From assembly GCA_035487295.1 (NCBI GenBank), contig DATHMH010000010.1, positions 1 to 64,000 on the forward strand: a stretch of 64,000 nt of DNA, read 5' to 3'. Of the stretch, positions 31,936 to 40,602 are shown piece after piece. Every line of letters begins with the position of its first letter. Within the stretch, counting starts at the first letter, position 1. Both the position numbers and the translations under genes were made by a program. A model generated the notes under the pieces. The model saw only the letters and a list, made by a program, of their open reading frames with translations. It did not search any database and had not been told where the DNA came from. Origin of the DNA: QIAW01 sp035487295 (GTDB lineage: Bacteria; Acidobacteriota; Terriglobia; Terriglobales; Acidobacteriaceae).

Positions 31936-33344
31936 TAGGAAGGAGTGGCCTTTTTTTCCTCTTCGCGCAGCGGTTCTTCCTGTTTCTCGCGCGGCCGGCC
32001 AATGGGGATTCGCCTTGCATTGCCACTCTTTGAATCAAGGTTTTTTGTGCTTGAGCCTTGGGGGGACGAATTTTCCGGGTTTAGATTTCTGGGAGTTAAA
32101 TTAAAGATGCGGCGCACGTGATCAATCACCGTGTTGCTTTCCGCATCGCCGGCCGCGTTCTTGAGGGCGGTAATCGGCGTGTGCAGAACCTTATTGATGA
32201 TCCCCCGGGTAAGCGCTTCGACCGCCGATTCCTGTTCCGCGGTCAGCTTGCCTAGCTTTCCGCGCGCGCGGTCAAGTTCCGCCTGGCGGATGTTCTCCAG
32301 GTGCTCCTGCAAAGAGATGATGGTAGGGGCGACCTCCTGCGTTTGCAATCGCGCGATGAAGCGCTGCAATTCAGCTTCGATGATCTCATGGGCGCGCGCC
32401 GCTTCGCGTTCGCGGCTGGCCACGTTGGCGCTGACCACCGCCTGCAGATCGTCGATGTCATAGACAAAGATGCCGTCCAGTTTGTTCATCTCCGGGTCCA
32501 CATCGCGGGGCACGGCGATATCGATAAAAAACATGGGACGGTTTTTGCGTCGGTGCAGAAAACGCTCACCATGCTCCCGCCGAAAGATGGCATGTGGAGA
32601 TCCGGTCGAGGTAATCACAATGTCAGCGCGGTCGGCGGTTTCATACAGCTCCTCAAAGTGAATGGCCGTACCCTCAAATTTTTCTGCCAATACCAGTGCG
32701 CGCGCGTGGGTGCGGTTGGCAACGAAGATTGCCTCGGCGCCGCCGGCGATCAGGTGCCGCGCCGCCAGCTCGCTCATCTTGCCCGCGCCCACCAGGTAGA
32801 TATGCTTGCCGGCAAGCGATCCGAAGATCTGCGTAGCCAAATCCACCGCCGCTGAGGCTACCGACACTGCCGAGCTGCCTATCGCGGTCTCCGTACGCAC
32901 CCGCTTGGCCACGGCAAAGGAGCGTGAAACCAGAGCGTGAAGCTGCGAGTGCAGCGCGCCCACGCCGCAGGCCACGGCATAAGCGGCTTTGACCTGTCCT
33001 AAGACCTGCGGCTCGCCCACAATCATCGAATCCAGGCTGGCGGCCACGCGAAAGATATGCCGCATAGCTTCTTGCTCGCGGTATTCATAAAGATGATCGG
33101 CCAGCGAATCGGTATCAGTCTCGAAGTATTCGCGCAGGAACGCGCGCAGATCGACGCTGCCGTTGCCGACATTGGCGATCAATTCGACCCGGTTGCAGGT
33201 GGAAAGAATCATTCCCTCTTCCACGCCGGGAAACTGCATCAGGCGCGTTATCGCCTCGGCCAGGCGAGACTCAGGTATGGCCAGCCGCTCGCGCACTTCC
33301 ACGGGCGCGCTGTTGTGGTTCACGCCAATAAGGACAACCGTCAT
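31935..33344 (-). CDS. hemA: Glutamyl-tRNA reductase
   Basis: 469 residues; reduces glutamyl-tRNA to glutamate-1-semialdehyde with NADPH, the committed step of the C5 tetrapyrrole pathway. The catalytic cysteine C50 is in ILSTCNRVEL; GVNHNSAPVEVRERLAIPES marks the N-terminus; EPQVLGQVKAAYAVA and GSSAVSVASAAVDLA follow, then the NADPH-binding IYLVGAGKMSELAARHLI and the domain FFIDIAVPRDVDPEMNKLDG. The C-terminal tail beyond about residue 420 is long, Pro/Ser/Arg/Lys-rich and probably disordered. The start overlaps the stop of the upstream hemX-like gene (ATGA), and its own stop overlaps the hemC start. No hemL or hemB lies in the window. Confidence 0.96.
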   Translation of the reverse strand: MTVVLIGVNHNSAPVEVRERLAIPESRLAEAITRLMQFPGVEEGMILSTCNRVELIANVGNGSVDLRAFLREYFETDTDSLADHLYEYREQEAMRHIFRVAASLDSMIVGEPQVLGQVKAAYAVACGVGALHSQLHALVSRSFAVAKRVRTETAIGSSAVSVASAAVDLATQIFGSLAGKHIYLVGAGKMSELAARHLIAGGAEAIFVANRTHARALVLAEKFEGTAIHFEELYETADRADIVITSTGSPHAIFRREHGERFLHRRKNRPMFFIDIAVPRDVDPEMNKLDGIFVYDIDDLQAVVSANVASREREAARAHEIIEAELQRFIARLQTQEVAPTIISLQEHLENIRQAELDRARGKLGKLTAEQESAVEALTRGIINKVLHTPITALKNAAGDAESNTVIDHVRRIFNLTPRNLNPENSSPQGSSTKNLDSKSGNARRIPIGRPREKQEEPLREEEKKATPS

Positions 33345-34153
33345 GGACCCAGGAACCTGTGTGTGCCGCTCAGATAATTTGCCGCCCAGGTTCCCACGGC
33401 GGCAATGAAAGCGAAAGTCGAAAGAAAGGCTGCTCTGCGCCCGCGCCAGCCGGCGCTCCAGCGCGTAAACAGCAGCACCATATAGATGACCCAGACCATG
33501 ATAGAGAGCGCAATTTTAGGGTCGCGGAAAAAACCCGCGCCAAACTGCTCTTGCGCCACAATCGCGCCGGCAATCAGCCCCAGGGTCATAAATGGGAAGC
33601 CGAGCAGCAGCGCGCGGTAGCCGATTTCATCGATGACCTGCAACGGCGGCAGGCGCAGCCATCTGCCCATGTTCTTGGACTTCAACCGCCGCTCCTGCAC
33701 CAGATACAAGATGCTGGTTACAAAACTCAGGAACAGCGCAGCGTATCCCAGAAAGATGAGGGCGACGTGCACGAAAATCCACCCCTTGCGCAGCAGCGGA
33801 GAGGTGAACTCCTGCGGCTGTTGTCCGATGGAGGCCGCCAGGGTAAGCACGAAGACCAGAGGGAAAACAAAGATGCCGGGCGATACCGTTTTGTATTTGA
33901 CCCAGAATGCCAAAAAGAGCGCCGCGATCAGGAACGCCAACAGCGATTCGGAGTGGTGCACCGTGGAAGGCGTCAGATGGCCTTGCTCCAGGGTCAGTTC
34001 GGCGAGCGAGACAAAATGAAATGTCAGCCCCAGCCACAACGCGGGCATGGCCACCTTTGCCAGCGATTCGGCCTTACGCGCCAGGGCAAGCAGCGCATAC
34101 ACTAATCCCAATCCATAAAAGACCAGCGCGACCCGCAACCAGAGCAAGGGCAT
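33341..34153 (-). CDS. HemX/CcsA-like cytochrome c assembly membrane protein
   Basis: 270 residues, about eight transmembrane helices. The central segment GWIFVHVALIFLGYAALFLS then FVTSILYLVQERRLKSK and the conserved histidines (HHSESLLAFL, VHVALIF) match the cytochrome c assembly protein family (CcsA/CcmC/HemX). Its position before hemA, with overlapping stop and start, mirrors the hemAXCD operons of Bacillus, where HemX affects glutamyl-tRNA reductase levels. I therefore favour HemX over true CcsA, which normally carries a longer WWD-type periplasmic loop that I do not see. First gene of the hem operon; its promoter should lie in 34154-34240. Confidence 0.85.
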   Translation of the reverse strand: MPLLWLRVALVFYGLGLVYALLALARKAESLAKVAMPALWLGLTFHFVSLAELTLEQGHLTPSTVHHSESLLAFLIAALFLAFWVKYKTVSPGIFVFPLVFVLTLAASIGQQPQEFTSPLLRKGWIFVHVALIFLGYAALFLSFVTSILYLVQERRLKSKNMGRWLRLPPLQVIDEIGYRALLLGFPFMTLGLIAGAIVAQEQFGAGFFRDPKIALSIMVWVIYMVLLFTRWSAGWRGRRAAFLSTFAFIAAVGTWAANYLSGTHRFLGP

Positions 34154-34240
34154 AAGACTAGAAAGTACTTATTATATGCCGCACCGCAAACCGGCCGGCA
34201 GAACCATCAGGAAATACTGCGTGTTGGTAAGGGCTCTAAC

Positions 34241-34696
34241 CTAGGCTTGCCTGCTCAGGCTTTCCATGAGTTGTGCGGCTTCCTGCAGCCTTGCAATTTC
34301 CTTCTCCGGCAGTCCGCGGATCACGGCAGCAAGCGCCTCCACCCGCCGCCTGCGGCCCTCCTGCATGATATGAATGCCCTTTTCGGTCGCCTGAATCACC
34401 ACCGCGCGGCGGTCCTGCAGGTCGGTGCTTCTGCGCACCAGTTTGGCCCGAAGCAAATTGGAGACAATCCGGCTCATGGTCGGTGGTTTGACCTGCTCAG
34501 CTTCGGCTAATTCAGCCAGCGATCTCGGCCCGGCAAATACCAGGACCGACAGCGCCGACAATTGCGCCGGGCCAATGCCAGTTTCGCGGTCGCGAATCCG
34601 CAGCCGGCGCAGCAGATGGATGGCCGCCGAGTGCAGCCGGTCGGCGGCTTCAAGGGCCCCGCGGCCGCGAGATTTAATTTTGCCGGCGGCTTGCAT
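34241..34696 (-). CDS. MarR family transcriptional regulator
   Basis: 151 residues. Winged helix-turn-helix centred on LSALSVLVFAGPRSLAELAE, AEQVKPPTMSRIVSNLLRAK and LVRRSTDLQDRRAVVIQATE, the three conserved MarR blocks, with a C-terminal dimerisation helix (LPEKEIARLQEAAQLMESLS). It is divergent from the VOC gene. The 87 bases between the two starts contain two nearly identical palindromes (34703-34739), so the regulator most likely represses both genes from them. Ligand unknown; members of the family respond to phenolics, antibiotics or oxidants. Confidence 0.93.
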   Translation of the reverse strand: MQAAGKIKSRGRGALEAADRLHSAAIHLLRRLRIRDRETGIGPAQLSALSVLVFAGPRSLAELAEAEQVKPPTMSRIVSNLLRAKLVRRSTDLQDRRAVVIQATEKGIHIMQEGRRRRVEALAAVIRGLPEKEIARLQEAAQLMESLSRQA

Positions 34697-34702
34697 CTAT
34701 TA

Positions 34703-34739
34703 GTTAGCTATGCTAACTTATTTTGTTAGCTGTGCTAAT
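34703..34739. promoter_or_regulatory. Twin MarR-type operator
   Basis: Site 1 GTTAGC-TAT-GCTAAC (34703-34717) and site 2 GTTAGC-TGT-GCTAAT (34725-34739). Arms are perfect except the last base of site 2. The centres are 22 bp apart, two helical turns, so two dimers could bind the same face. They fall between the divergent marR-type and VOC genes, 7 and 44 bases from the two starts. Confidence 0.82.
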
Positions 34740-34782
34740 TAAATATAGCATGGCGCATCTACTTGATGAACGAGGTGAGGTC

Positions 34783-35178
34783 ATGACCGCCCATGCTGCT
34801 TCCAGCGAAACCGCGATCACGCAAATTGGCCAGATCGCCATCAATGTGCACGACACCGACCGGGCGGTGGAATTCTACCGTGACATACTCGGACTCAAGC
34901 TGCTTTTCACCGCCGGCCATCTGGCTTTCTTCGATTGCGGCGGCGTTCGCCTGATGCTGAGCCCGCCGGAGCGTCCGGAGTTCGATCACCCGGCATCGAT
35001 CCTCTACTTCAAAGTTGCAGATATCAAAGCCGCACATGCCCGCCTGGTCGAGCGCAATGTCAAGATTGAGAGTGAACCTCACATGGTAGCCAGAATGCCC
35101 GACCACGACCTGTGGCTGGCCGACTTCCGCGACTCCGAGGGCAACATCATGGCCTTCATGTCTGAAGTACGGCGCTAG
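34783..35178 (+). CDS. VOC family protein (glyoxalase/bleomycin-resistance fold)
   Basis: 131 residues from ATG 34783, which has GAGGTGAGG just upstream; an in-frame start at 34723 lies on the operator and is rejected. Two beta-alpha-beta-beta-beta modules: IGQIAINVHDTDRAVEFYRD, ILGLKLLFTAGHLAFFDCGG, then ILYFKVADIKAAHARLVERN and LWLADFRDSEGNIMAFMSEV. The E in DSEGN fits the metal-binding glutamate of the superfamily. Substrate could be a toxic aldehyde, quinone or antibiotic. Control by the divergent MarR regulator suggests induction by that compound. Confidence 0.9.
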   Translation: MTAHAASSETAITQIGQIAINVHDTDRAVEFYRDILGLKLLFTAGHLAFFDCGGVRLMLSPPERPEFDHPASILYFKVADIKAAHARLVERNVKIESEPHMVARMPDHDLWLADFRDSEGNIMAFMSEVRR

Positions 35179-35269
35179 CGAATAGTGAAAGGCGCCGGTG
35201 CCTTTCGACTGGCAGTAATCCACAGCCACGACGCGCTATAATTCGGCAACCCAGTTTACGGATTGACCG

Positions 35270-37936
35270 ATGTCCGAGCCCTCCACTCCGCTTATGCGGC
35301 AATATACCGCGATCAAGAAAGAGCATCCCAATGCTCTGCTTTTTTTCCGCCTGGGAGATTTTTACGAGCTTTTCTTTGACGATGCTGTCACCGCCTCTCG
35401 CGAATTGCAGATCACGCTGACCTCGCGCAACAAGGAGAAGGACATCGCCATTCCCATGTGCGGCGTGCCTTACCATGCCGCCGAAAATTACATCGCCAAG
35501 CTCATCCGCAAAGGATTCAAGGTCGCCATCTGCGAGCAGATGGAAGACCCTCGTGTGGCCAAAAAGCTGGTGCGCCGCGAGGTCACGCGCGTGGTCACGC
35601 CGGGCACGGCGGCGGATTCATCGCTCAGTTCGGAAGAAAATAATTTCCTGGCTGCCCTCAGCCGCAATAAAGATGTAGCCGGCTTTGCCGCACTTGATCT
35701 CTCCACCGGCGAGTTTCGCGCGACGGAATTTTCCGGTCCTGATGCCGAGCGCCGCATCCTGGAAGAGCTGCAACAGCTTCGTCCGCGGGAAATTCTCTAT
35801 GCCTCTTCCTTGCCGCTGTTTGACCGTGCCGGCCAGCCCAAGGACAGCGATTCCGGCAAAGATCAAACCGACTTGCAATCCGCGCTCAACAACGGGCGTT
35901 GGCCTGTAGCTTTTACTCCTCTGGACGATTGGGTCTTCGCAACCGACCATGCTATTCCTCTGGTCGAAAATCATTTCGGCGTGTTATCGCTCGAAGGTTT
36001 CGGATTAGCCGGACGCTCCGCCGCCGCAGCAGCTGCGGGCGCTGTGCTGCACTACATCCGCGAGACCCAGCGCGGCTCGCTCGACCACGTGGACCGCATT
36101 GGCTACTACGAGCGCCAGAACTGCCTGGTGCTCGACGCGGTCACCGTTCGCAATCTGGAGCTGACCGAACCGATTTTCGGCGGCACTGGCGATGGCGACG
36201 AGGTCACACTCTTCCGCGCTCTGGATGCAACCATTACCCCCATGGGCAAGCGGTTGCTGCGTGCGTGGATGCTGCGTCCCAGCATTGATCGCGACGAGAT
36301 CGACCAACGGCTGAATGCGGTGGAGGAGCTGGTGCGCCAGACGGTGCATCGCGAAGAGCTGCGCCGCTCGCTCGAAGGCATCTTTGATATCGAGCGCCTG
36401 CTGAGCCGGGTGACGCTGGAAGCAGCTAATCCGCGCGACCTGCTGGCCCTGGCTTCTTCCCTTGCCCGGCTGCCTGGGGCGCGCGGCGTGCTGAAGAATT
36501 TTTCCGCCACTCGCCTGCAAACCCTGCTGAACTCGATGGATGAACTTGCCGACATTCGCCAGCGCATCGATGCCACCATCATGCCCGAGCCGCCGCTGAC
36601 TTTTGCCGACGGAGGCGTGATTGCCGCCGGCGTAGACACGGCACTCGACGAGCTGCGCGACCTCAGCCGCAACTCACGCCAATACGTCGCGCAGATCGAA
36701 GAGCGCGAGCGCCGGCGTACCAGCATCAATTCGCTCAAGGTCAAATTCAACTCGGTCTTCGGTTATTACATCGAGATATCCAAAGCCAACCTGCACCTGG
36801 CGCCCAGCGACTACGAGCGCAAGCAGACCCTGGTGAATGCTGAGCGATTCACCACGCCCGAGCTGAAGCAATACGAAGCCAAGATCCTCGACGCCCAGGA
36901 AAAGATTGTTGAAATCGAGCGCCGCATCTTCGCCGAGCTGCGAAGCTTTATCGCCGGCGAGGCCCGCCGCATCCGGCAAACCGCGCTGGCGCTGGCGGAG
37001 GCAGACGTGCTCGCCTCACTCGGAAACATGGCCGCCAACCGCGGCTACTGCCGCCCGCAGTTTGATGAGAATGGCGAAATCGAGATCGTGGAAGGCCGCC
37101 ATCCTGTGGTTGAAGCGCACGAGCTGAGCCGCGCCGCCCGTTTTGTGCCCAATGATTTATTTCTGAATTCCAGCTCGCACACTATCCTGCTCATCACCGG
37201 TCCCAACATGGGCGGCAAGAGCACCTACCTGCGGCAAACGGCGCTGATTATCCTCATGGCGCAGATGGGCTCTTTTGTCCCCGCGCGCTCGGCGCGTCTC
37301 GGCGTGGTGGACCGCATCTTCACCCGCATTGGCGCCAGTGATAACCTGGCCCGCGGGCGCTCGACGTTCATGGTTGAGATGACCGAGACCGCCGCCATTC
37401 TCAACACCGCCACCGCGCGCTCGCTGATCTTGCTGGATGAGATTGGGCGCGGCACTGCGACCTATGATGGGCTGGCCATCGCGTGGGCCGTGGTGGAGTA
37501 TATCCACGCGCATGCCCAGGCCAAGACCCTCTTTGCCACCCACTATCACGAGCTCACCGAACTTGCCGAACGGCTCCCGGGAGTAAAGAATTTTCATGTC
37601 ACGGTGAAAGAAAGTTCCAGCGGCGTGACCTTCCTGAAAAAAGTAGCAAGCGGCGCCGCCAATCGAAGCTATGGCATTGAGGTGGCGCGCCTCGCCGGTT
37701 TGCCGCCAGAGGTCATCGCCCGCGCCCGGGAAATTCTTGCCGAGCACGAAAGCGCCGAGCATGCGCTGAGCGCATCACTGGCTCCAGGTAACTCCGGGTC
37801 CTCTTCTGTGCAACTGACCATGTTCACCCCATTGTCTCAGAAGGTCGTTGACCGGCTCAAAGAGGCTGACCTGAACCAGCTCACGCCTCTGGAAGCTTTG
37901 AACCTGCTGAACGAGTTGAAGAAGAGTCTCGATTGA
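35270..37936 (+). CDS. mutS: DNA mismatch repair protein MutS
   Basis: 888 residues, full length for MutS1. The mismatch-wedging motif is F31-Y-E33 in LGDFYELFFDDA, followed by the connector, the lever/clamp (FGYYIEISKANLHLAPSDYE, RKQTLVNAERFTTPELK) and the ABC ATPase: Walker A GPNMGGKST near residue 644, signature-like RGRSTFMVEMTETA, Walker B LILLDEIGRGTATYDG and the switch histidine in LFATHYHELTELAE. The C-terminal region about 855-888 (LTPLEALNLLNELKKSLD) is the MutS dimer/tetramer helix. It recognises mispaired bases and recruits MutL. No mutL in the window. Confidence 0.97.
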   Translation: MSEPSTPLMRQYTAIKKEHPNALLFFRLGDFYELFFDDAVTASRELQITLTSRNKEKDIAIPMCGVPYHAAENYIAKLIRKGFKVAICEQMEDPRVAKKLVRREVTRVVTPGTAADSSLSSEENNFLAALSRNKDVAGFAALDLSTGEFRATEFSGPDAERRILEELQQLRPREILYASSLPLFDRAGQPKDSDSGKDQTDLQSALNNGRWPVAFTPLDDWVFATDHAIPLVENHFGVLSLEGFGLAGRSAAAAAAGAVLHYIRETQRGSLDHVDRIGYYERQNCLVLDAVTVRNLELTEPIFGGTGDGDEVTLFRALDATITPMGKRLLRAWMLRPSIDRDEIDQRLNAVEELVRQTVHREELRRSLEGIFDIERLLSRVTLEAANPRDLLALASSLARLPGARGVLKNFSATRLQTLLNSMDELADIRQRIDATIMPEPPLTFADGGVIAAGVDTALDELRDLSRNSRQYVAQIEERERRRTSINSLKVKFNSVFGYYIEISKANLHLAPSDYERKQTLVNAERFTTPELKQYEAKILDAQEKIVEIERRIFAELRSFIAGEARRIRQTALALAEADVLASLGNMAANRGYCRPQFDENGEIEIVEGRHPVVEAHELSRAARFVPNDLFLNSSSHTILLITGPNMGGKSTYLRQTALIILMAQMGSFVPARSARLGVVDRIFTRIGASDNLARGRSTFMVEMTETAAILNTATARSLILLDEIGRGTATYDGLAIAWAVVEYIHAHAQAKTLFATHYHELTELAERLPGVKNFHVTVKESSSGVTFLKKVASGAANRSYGIEVARLAGLPPEVIARAREILAEHESAEHALSASLAPGNSGSSSVQLTMFTPLSQKVVDRLKEADLNQLTPLEALNLLNELKKSLD

Positions 37937-38057
37937 AATTTGCGAACTACCGTTTACAAAAACACTTTCAATTCAGTTCCAGGGAAGAGTGCAAGCAAGA
38001 TATTTTGCGTTAGAATCTTAATCACCACGGCGGCATTAATATTTGAGTGAGTTACTT

Positions 38058-38714
38058 ATGACTCAGTTGCTGTGGAAGTCTCTGTTCGTTGCCGCTACCG
38101 TCGTACTGCTTTTCACGTTGACTGTTGTCGGGTGGTTTGCCATTTACATCAGTGGTACTCCTAATCTGGCCCCGTTAGCCGATTTCACACCGAATTCCCC
38201 CACGACGATCAACCCCGATACTATCGGAGCCTGTTTGTCCAGCCCGTTTACTGCCATTCCTTACTCTCAGATTTCGCTCTTATTGAGGCAGGCGGTCAAC
38301 AGCACAGAAGGCGCATCTACTTTCTCTCGGCAGATTGCCCGGGGTCTCTTTTGCAATAGCCATGACCAGGTTCTGCAGCGTGAAATAAAAGAGATGCGGG
38401 TTACTATGGAGTTGGAGCTCCGCTTTTCCCGCGAGCAACTATTCACGATTTACATGAACCGAGTGTATTTTGGGGAATCCATCGTAGGTATCCAAAATGC
38501 CGCCCAGCATTACTTTAGTAAAGACGCCACGGCGCTCACCCTGCCGCAGGCTGCTTTGCTTGCCGGAATGATCCGTAGCCCCGGCTTCTATTCTCCTGAC
38601 ACGCATCCCGACCGGGTGTTGCAACGGCGCAATGCAATACTCGATGCCATGTTGCTGCAAGGCTATATCGATGCCGCTACCGCAGAGAGAGCAAAAGCAG
38701 CGCCGTTGCGATAA
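38058..38714 (+). CDS. GT51-like transglycosylase-domain protein, shortened catalytic region
   Basis: 218 residues with one N-terminal transmembrane helix (SLFVAATVVLLFTLTVVGWF). The second half matches the peptidoglycan glycosyltransferase fold (GT51) of class A penicillin-binding proteins: QREIKEMRVTMELELRFSRE then QLFTIYMNRVYFGESIVGIQ, NAAQHYFSKDATALTLPQAA, LLAGMIRSPGFYSPDTHPDR and RRNAILDAMLLQGYI. The first half is abnormal: instead of EDxxFxxHxG and about 35 residues up to GGSTITQQLAKNLF there is only RQAVNSTEGASTFSRQIARG. The Glu of NSTE may correspond to the catalytic one, but the donor-site residues and the jaw segment are missing. There is no transpeptidase domain. It may be inactive or accessory. 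ATG 38058 is preferred over TTG 38043. Confidence 0.75.
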   Translation: MTQLLWKSLFVAATVVLLFTLTVVGWFAIYISGTPNLAPLADFTPNSPTTINPDTIGACLSSPFTAIPYSQISLLLRQAVNSTEGASTFSRQIARGLFCNSHDQVLQREIKEMRVTMELELRFSREQLFTIYMNRVYFGESIVGIQNAAQHYFSKDATALTLPQAALLAGMIRSPGFYSPDTHPDRVLQRRNAILDAMLLQGYIDAATAERAKAAPLR

Positions 38715-38810
38715 AGAGGATTAGGCTTTCAGGCACCCATGCACCTACCGAAGAAATTAACAACTATTGCAGGTCGCAGCTCGATGAACATTTTGCGGGA
38801 AGATATTTTG

Positions 38811-38846
38811 TGGAGCTTGTAGCTTGGAGCTTGTAGCTTGGAACTG
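38811..38846 (+). repeat. Tandem TGGAGCTTGTAGCT spacer repeat
   Basis: GGAGCTTGTAGCTT occurs twice in a row, then GGAACTG. The repeat ends 19 bases before the NagZ-like gene start. Same style as the other quasi-tandem spacers in the window but different words. Confidence 0.65.
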
Positions 38847-38864
38847 TTTTACAATCATTGCTTC

Positions 38865-39971
38865 ATGAAACCTGCTTCCCTTCGCCAACAGGTCGGACAG
38901 CTTCTTATCATGGGTTTTGACGGGACTTCCTTTGAGTCCCGGCTGGAGGCTATGCTGCACGAGATGCAGCCGGCGGGCGTGATCCTGTTCGCGCGCAACA
39001 TCGAGTCGGCCCAGCAGACCCATGCCTTGCTCTCAGAATGCCGCAAAGCGGTTTCCACGCCCTCATTTCTTTGTGTGGATATGGAAGGCGGCTCGGTAGA
39101 TCGCCTCAAAAAAATCACCGCTCCCGCTCCTTCCGCCGCCTCGGTTTTTGCCTCCGGCCGTAAGCCGTTCTTCACCCGCCACGGAGAACTCATTGGCGCC
39201 GAATGCAATGCCCTGGGGTTCAACACTGACTTTGCTCCCACGCTCGATTTAAGTTTTGCCAACTCGCGTCCCATTCTGGGCTCGCGCGCCGTTTCGCCCG
39301 ATCCCGCGCAGGTGGCTGCTTATGCCAGTCTCTTTTTGCGCGGCCTGCGGAAAACCGGCGTGCTGGGCTGCGGAAAACACTTCCCTGGACTGGGAGAAGC
39401 AACGCTCGACACCCATCAAGAACTGCCTGCGATTGAAAAGCCCTGGGAGGCGCTGTGGGAGCAGGACCTGATTCCCTATCGCCTGCTTCGCCGCGGCCTT
39501 CCCTTCGTCATGGTAGGCCACGCCAGCTATCCCGCCGTGACCGGCGACAAACTTCCGGCGTCAATCTCTGCCAAGTGGATGACAGAAATTTTGCGCGCCA
39601 AAATTGGTTACCGGGGGCTGGTTATCTCCGATGATCTGGAGATGGGCGCGGTTCAGGCCACGGGCCCTATTGAGCAGACTGCAGTTGAATCCATTCGCGC
39701 AGGGGCCGATATTGTTCTGGTCTGCCACGAGGAAGCAATGGTGCGCCGCGCCTACGCAGCCCTGGTGCAGGAAGCCGAACGCAACGCTGAATTCGCCAGG
39801 CGCATCTCCCACGCCGCTCATCGCGTGTTGGCCTTCAAAAAAAAGAAAAAAGAGCTACAGCAGTTTTCTTCCCGCTTTTCCATTGCGCTCATAGAAAAAC
39901 TGCGCCATGAAATGGTGTCGTTCACCGCCGTTCTTGAACAGCACGCCCAGGGAAAAGCCTCGATGGTCTAG
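38865..39971 (+). CDS. nagZ: Beta-N-acetylhexosaminidase, glycoside hydrolase family 3 (NagZ-like)
   Basis: 368 residues from ATG 38865. Single GH3 TIM-barrel domain as in NagZ: LGQLL-type start QQVGQLLIMGFDG, VDMEGGSVDRL, GFNTDFAPTLDLSF, then GCGKHFPGLGEATLDTHQEL with the flexible catalytic-loop pair D-T-H, and the nucleophile in VISDDLEMGA. NagZ removes GlcNAc from GlcNAc-anhydroMurNAc peptides in the cytoplasm; there is no signal peptide, which fits. The usual KHFPGHGD is KHFPGLGE here, a mild change in the loop. Together with the lytic transglycosylase (2791-4998) and AnmK (44062-45222) it suggests a cell-wall recycling route. The C-terminus has a very lysine-rich stretch (FKKKKKELQQ). 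Confidence 0.88.
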   Translation: MKPASLRQQVGQLLIMGFDGTSFESRLEAMLHEMQPAGVILFARNIESAQQTHALLSECRKAVSTPSFLCVDMEGGSVDRLKKITAPAPSAASVFASGRKPFFTRHGELIGAECNALGFNTDFAPTLDLSFANSRPILGSRAVSPDPAQVAAYASLFLRGLRKTGVLGCGKHFPGLGEATLDTHQELPAIEKPWEALWEQDLIPYRLLRRGLPFVMVGHASYPAVTGDKLPASISAKWMTEILRAKIGYRGLVISDDLEMGAVQATGPIEQTAVESIRAGADIVLVCHEEAMVRRAYAALVQEAERNAEFARRISHAAHRVLAFKKKKKELQQFSSRFSIALIEKLRHEMVSFTAVLEQHAQGKASMV

Positions 39972-40602
39972 CGCTAAGGGGGCATTTGTGCCCTGTCGCA
40001 CCTTGGCGCTAGTAAATTATGATCGCCAGTCAAGTTTATCTTGCACTGCTTGTGTCTTGTGTCGCTTGACAACAACCCATACCTCAGGGGATATATTGAA
40101 TATCCCCGACTCATTGCGTTATTTTGTCGCCAGTTTTGCTCAGTAGCCAATGGCAGATTCGCAGTAATTAATTTGGAGACAAGGTTGGTCATGTCTTCTG
40201 AGAATCTGCAAGAAGTAACTTACAGCTCGTTCTAAACCAAGTGGGTTATAGAAAATTTAAGAGGAAGCAAGCGTAGGAACAAAACTCCAAGCTTCATCTC
40301 ATTGTGAGACGCATTTCGTAAATCTGTCGCAGTCTCATCTTGAGACTACAACTTTCTAAATTGAGAACCGGATCGTCACATTTGGTATCTAAGAGCACAA
40401 GTAGAAGTATCCAATGAAAGCTTTTTCTTTTTTTGTCATACATAGGTTGAAAGAGACACTCATTAGTAAGGGACCTTTTTTGTCTAGGTTTGTGTAGCAA
40501 GGGCCATGTTTTTACTACTGTGAAAGGTGTTTGCGCTTGCGCGCGCAGAGGTTGGCATTCTAGCGCCAGCCCATCCAGCGCCGCTTGTGCTGCCCCAAAT
40601 CT
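39972..40602. other. AT-rich gene-free spacer upstream of the secreted cupredoxin gene
   Basis: 631 bases, clearly richer in A/T than its surroundings. The two short ORFs in it have no recognisable features and I do not call them. Two palindromes lie at 40297-40347. Composition and length suggest either a long regulatory region or a decayed insertion. Confidence 0.55.
40297..40347. promoter_or_regulatory. Pair of TCTCA-N3-TGAGA palindromes
   Basis: TCTCA-TTG-TGAGA (40297-40309) and AGTCTCA-TCT-TGAGACT (40331-40347), centres 36 bp apart. Both share the same five-base arms and a three-base spacer, so they look like two sites for one dimeric protein. About 260 bases upstream of the cupredoxin start. 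Confidence 0.45.

Noticed and set aside
40041..40500. Two short frames (64 and 68 codons) in the AT-rich spacer
   Set aside because: No protein-like features or start signals; they overlap the palindromes and cannot be supported.
39972..40602. AT-rich spacer as a replication origin
   Set aside because: No DnaA-box cluster and no dnaA, dnaN or parAB genes nearby.
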